A stretch of DNA of 17,856 nucleotides, taken from the NCBI GenBank assembly GCA_024278255.1, contig JAJRTP010000190.1:1-17856 (forward strand). Reading direction: 5' to 3'. Every line of letters starts with the position of its first letter. Position 1 is the first letter of the stretch. The notes beneath the pieces are model-generated. The model was not told the DNA's origin, made no database searches, and saw nothing but the letters and a program-made list of their open reading frames with translations. Below are positions 15,955 to 17,856 of the stretch, one piece after another. This DNA is from Chloroflexota bacterium. Its GTDB lineage: Bacteria; Chloroflexota; Anaerolineae; Promineifilales; Promineifilaceae. The position numbers were made by a program, and so were the translations under genes.

Positions 15955-15958
15955 TATC

Positions 15959-16762
15959 ATGGCCGAAGACATTGTTTATTTTGTGCATATCAGCGACACG
16001 CATTTTGGGCCGACGAGGGATTACGGCCGTTTTGGGCACGTCTCTTATCCCTGCACCGTCAAATTGGTAGAGGAGATCAACAACCTGCCAGTCACGCCCG
16101 ACTTTGTCATCCACACGGGGGACGTGGCGACGGACCCGACGCCAGCAGCGTATGCGTTGGCGGCAGAGGTGTTCCAGGCGCTGCGCGTCCCGATTTATTA
16201 CGTCGTGGGCAACCACGACACGGCGCGGGACATCCGCCGCTACCTGACGCTGGGGCTGCGCGAGCCGCTTTCGGATGACCCGGACGTGCTATCTTATGCT
16301 TTTGAGGTGAATGGCTACCGTTTTGTCGTCCTGGATGCGCGGGGGCCGGAGGAGATTGATCCGCACGGCCGTTTGTCCCCGCAGCAGTTAGCCATCGCCC
16401 GGCAGGAAGCCACACCGGACGGCCCGCCGCTGACCATCTTTATGCACTACCCGGTCATGCCCATGAATTCCCCCTGGATGGATGCCAATATGCTGGTGTT
16501 GAATGGGCAAGAACTGCACGAGGCGCTTTTACCGGCGCGGGATCGGCTGCGCGGCGTTTTTTACGGCCACGTCCACCAATCCATGCAGACGACGCGGGAC
16601 GGGATTACCTATACGGCCGTCCCCAGCGCTTTCTCCCAATTCACCGCCTGGCCCACCGACGTGGAGACCGGTTTCGACGCCCATTACCCGCCCGGCTACA
16701 ACTTCGTCCAGCTTTGGCCGGAACAGACGATTGTGCATCAGCATTTGTTTGTCCGGCCGTGA
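15959..16762 (+). CDS. Calcineurin-like metallophosphoesterase (Icc/GpdQ-like)
   Basis: This 267-aa cytosolic enzyme with no signal peptide carries the full dimetal phosphoesterase motif set: D13-x-H15 (HISDTHFG), G54-D55 (IHTGDVATD), G84-N85-H86-D87 (VVGNHD), H163 (MHYPVMP) and G203-H204-V205-H206 (FYGHVHQS). This arrangement is that of class III cyclic-nucleotide phosphodiesterases and glycerophosphodiesterases (CpdA/Icc/GpdQ), so it probably hydrolyses a small phosphodiester. The substrate cannot be told from sequence. I chose ATG 15959 because AAAGGAG (15948-15954) sits just upstream and the DxH motif is then near the N-terminus as usual. ATG 15923 and longer in-frame starts are less likely. 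It carries three ACGGCCGT palindromes and may be cotranscribed with the molybdopterin gene. Confidence 0.88.
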   Translation: MAEDIVYFVHISDTHFGPTRDYGRFGHVSYPCTVKLVEEINNLPVTPDFVIHTGDVATDPTPAAYALAAEVFQALRVPIYYVVGNHDTARDIRRYLTLGLREPLSDDPDVLSYAFEVNGYRFVVLDARGPEEIDPHGRLSPQQLAIARQEATPDGPPLTIFMHYPVMPMNSPWMDANMLVLNGQELHEALLPARDRLRGVFYGHVHQSMQTTRDGITYTAVPSAFSQFTAWPTDVETGFDAHYPPGYNFVQLWPEQTIVHQHLFVRP

Positions 16763-16772
16763 ATCGGTAAAC

Positions 16773-16818
16773 GGTAATTGGGTAAATACGTAGTTACCCG
16801 GTTACCCAATCACCCAAT
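16773..16818. repeat. Intergenic hairpin, second GTAATTGGGTAA-class copy
   Basis: ATTGGGTAA (16777-16785) pairs perfectly with TTACCCAAT (16802-16810), and pairing extends to 16773 and 16814 with one mismatch. The right arm is a run of similar 8-bp units (GTTACCCG, GTTACCCA, then ATCACCCA) that ends directly against the ATG at 16819. The core word matches the nuoF/nuoG spacer element more than 12 kb away. Confidence 0.83.
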
Positions 16819-17856
16819 ATGAAAAAAATCTACGGTGTTTGTCCCCATGATTGCCCCGACAGTTGCGGTTTTGTGACTGAAGTGGAAAACGGCCGTGCCC
16901 TGAAACTGTACGCCGACCCGAATCATCCCGTTACCGAAGATTGGTTGTGCGTTAAGGTACGGCCGTATCTCAACCACGTCTACCACCCCGACCGGCTGCA
17001 ATACCCCCTGCGCCGCGTGGGGGAGAAGGGGGGCGGGCAGTGGCGGCGCATCAGTTGGGCCGAGGCGATTGGTGAAATCGGCGAGCGGTGGCGGGCGATT
17101 ATCGCCGAATATGGCGCGGGGGCGATTTTGCCTTACTCCTACAGCGGCACGCTGGGGCTGGTGCAGATGGGAGTGAGCAGCGCCCGCTTCTGGAACCGTC
17201 TGGGGGCCAGCCAGTTGCAGCGCGCCATCTGCGGCGCGGCAGGTGAGTTTGCCGTGACGATGACGTTGGGCGGCCGTTTTGCGCCCCCTTATACGGCCGT
17301 GCGCGACAGCAAACTGGTCATCCTTTGGGGGCACAATCCCATCAGCACCGCCCCTCACTTCATGCCCCATCTCTCGGCGGCCAGATGGGATGGCTGTTGT
17401 GTAGTGGTTATTGATCCCCGGCGGACGCGCACGGCCAAGCAAGCGGATTGGCACATCGCCCCCAAGCCGGGTACGGATGGGGCGCTGGCTTTGGGATTGG
17501 CCTACGTCATCGTCCGCGAAGACTGGCAGGATGAGGCGTTTCTGGCGGCCTACACCGTCGGCTGGCCGGAACTACGACGCCGGTTGGACGATTACCCGCC
17601 GCAGCGCGTGGCAGCTATCACCGGTTTGTCCCAAGCGGATATTGAGGAATTGGCCCGAATGTACGCCCAAACACGGCCGTCGCTCATCAAATTTGCCGAC
17701 GGGGTGCAGCGTAACCACAACGGCGGCCAAACGGTGCGGGCCATTTGCGCCCTGCCGGCCATCACCGGGCAGTACGGCCATCCCGGCGGCGGCCTGATGT
17801 ACACGACGAGCGATTTTGTCCGCTGGGACGCGGAAGCGGTGGGCAAACGATCTGAA
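16819..17856 (+). CDS. Molybdopterin oxidoreductase, DMSO reductase family (3' truncated)
   Basis: The frame is open from ATG 16819 to the window end (346 codons, no stop). It begins with a 4Fe-4S motif, C8-x3-C12-x3-C16 ... C44 (GVCPHDCPDSCGF ... DWLCVKV). Molybdopterin-domain features follow: SGTLGLVQMGVSS (109-121), QRAICGAAGEF (134-144), where C138 is the probable molybdenum ligand, LVILWGHNPISTAPHF (166-181), and VVVIDPRRTRTAKQAD (195-210), which contacts the pterin guanine dinucleotide. It is therefore an active-type member, unlike the degenerate domain in NuoG. No twin-arginine signal is seen, so a cytoplasmic location is likely. Substrate is unknown; formate-dehydrogenase-like and other COG0243 oxidoreductases are possible. 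A partner electron-transfer gene may lie beyond the right edge. Four ACGGCCGT palindromes are present. No SD is seen; the ATG abuts a hairpin repeat. Confidence 0.9.
   Translation, partial: MKKIYGVCPHDCPDSCGFVTEVENGRALKLYADPNHPVTEDWLCVKVRPYLNHVYHPDRLQYPLRRVGEKGGGQWRRISWAEAIGEIGERWRAIIAEYGAGAILPYSYSGTLGLVQMGVSSARFWNRLGASQLQRAICGAAGEFAVTMTLGGRFAPPYTAVRDSKLVILWGHNPISTAPHFMPHLSAARWDGCCVVVIDPRRTRTAKQADWHIAPKPGTDGALALGLAYVIVREDWQDEAFLAAYTVGWPELRRRLDDYPPQRVAAITGLSQADIEELARMYAQTRPSLIKFADGVQRNHNGGQTVRAICALPAITGQYGHPGGGLMYTTSDFVRWDAEAVGKRSE

Larger units (their letters stand above)
2708..17680. repeat. Dispersed iterated palindrome ACGGCCGT (25 copies)
   Basis: By hand count the 8-bp palindrome starts at 2708, 4803, 5107, 5509, 5870, 6343, 6521, 8765, 10922, 12139, 13198, 13273, 13770, 13969, 14290, 14386, 14489, 14754, 16023, 16365, 16613, 16889, 16959, 17293 and 17673. 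A rough independent-base estimate at about 55% GC predicts fewer than one copy. All copies are inside genes and occur in all three codon phases (read as T-A-V, N-G-R/D-G-R, or x-R-P), so protein sequence does not explain them. The style resembles HIP1 (GCGATCGC) of cyanobacteria; a methylation or repair-related origin is inference. Confidence 0.9.

Noticed and set aside
15860..15958. Longer N-terminus for the phosphoesterase, with a hydrophobic-looking start
   Set aside because: The DxH motif normally lies within the first about 15 residues, and AAAGGAG directly precedes ATG 15959. The extension has no signal-peptide pattern worth trusting.
16810..17454. Open frame of about 214 codons antisense to the molybdopterin gene
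   Set aside because: It is opposite a clearly recognisable protein in the plus frame, is rich in Pro/Arg/His, and has no domain motif.

Overview
The window is about 17.9 kb of bacterial DNA, moderately GC-rich by eye. It is tightly packed, with no gene-free stretch longer than about 185 bases. No tRNA, rRNA, CRISPR array, transposase or phage gene is visible. Gene content and order, a class I (actinobacterial-style) xylose isomerase, and the intergenic repeat style suggest a Chloroflexota (Anaerolineae-like) genome. That placement is inference, because there is no phylogenetic marker I can align by eye.

Region 1 (1-13049, + strand) is a respiratory complex I (NADH:quinone oxidoreductase) operon in the classical order nuoB(partial)-C-D-E-F-G-H-I-J-K-L-M. 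It contains the full NADH-oxidising module (E, F, G), the connecting module (B, C, D, I) and the membrane proton-pumping arm (H, J, K, L, M). nuoA lies off the left edge. nuoN, normally the last gene, is missing: nuoM is followed by a hairpin terminator and convergent genes. NuoG keeps the ligands of the 2Fe-2S cluster and two 4Fe-4S clusters, but the four cysteines of the optional N7 cluster are replaced. NuoL has a His/Asp-rich insertion in a loop.

Region 2 (13122-15775, - strand) is a two-gene xylose operon, xylA then xylB, with a 4-base ATGA overlap. It converts D-xylose to D-xylulose and then to D-xylulose 5-phosphate. No transporter or regulator gene is adjacent. A 183-bp divergent intergenic region separates it from region 3.

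Region 3 (15959-17856, + strand) encodes a calcineurin-like metallophosphoesterase and the first 346 codons of a DMSO-reductase-family molybdopterin oxidoreductase that runs off the right edge.

Two genome-scale signals overlie the genes. First, the palindrome ACGGCCGT occurs 25 times by hand count. It occurs in all three codon phases, always inside genes, and is concentrated in the less conserved ones, which resembles the highly iterated palindromes of cyanobacteria. Second, five same-direction intergenic gaps (nuoD/E, F/G, G/H, I/J and phosphoesterase/oxidoreductase) each hold a hairpin built from 7-8 bp units repeated directly within the arms. The sequences differ but the architecture is the same, and two of the five share one sequence. 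These are the best candidates for something not well described. The genes themselves are recognisable core metabolism.
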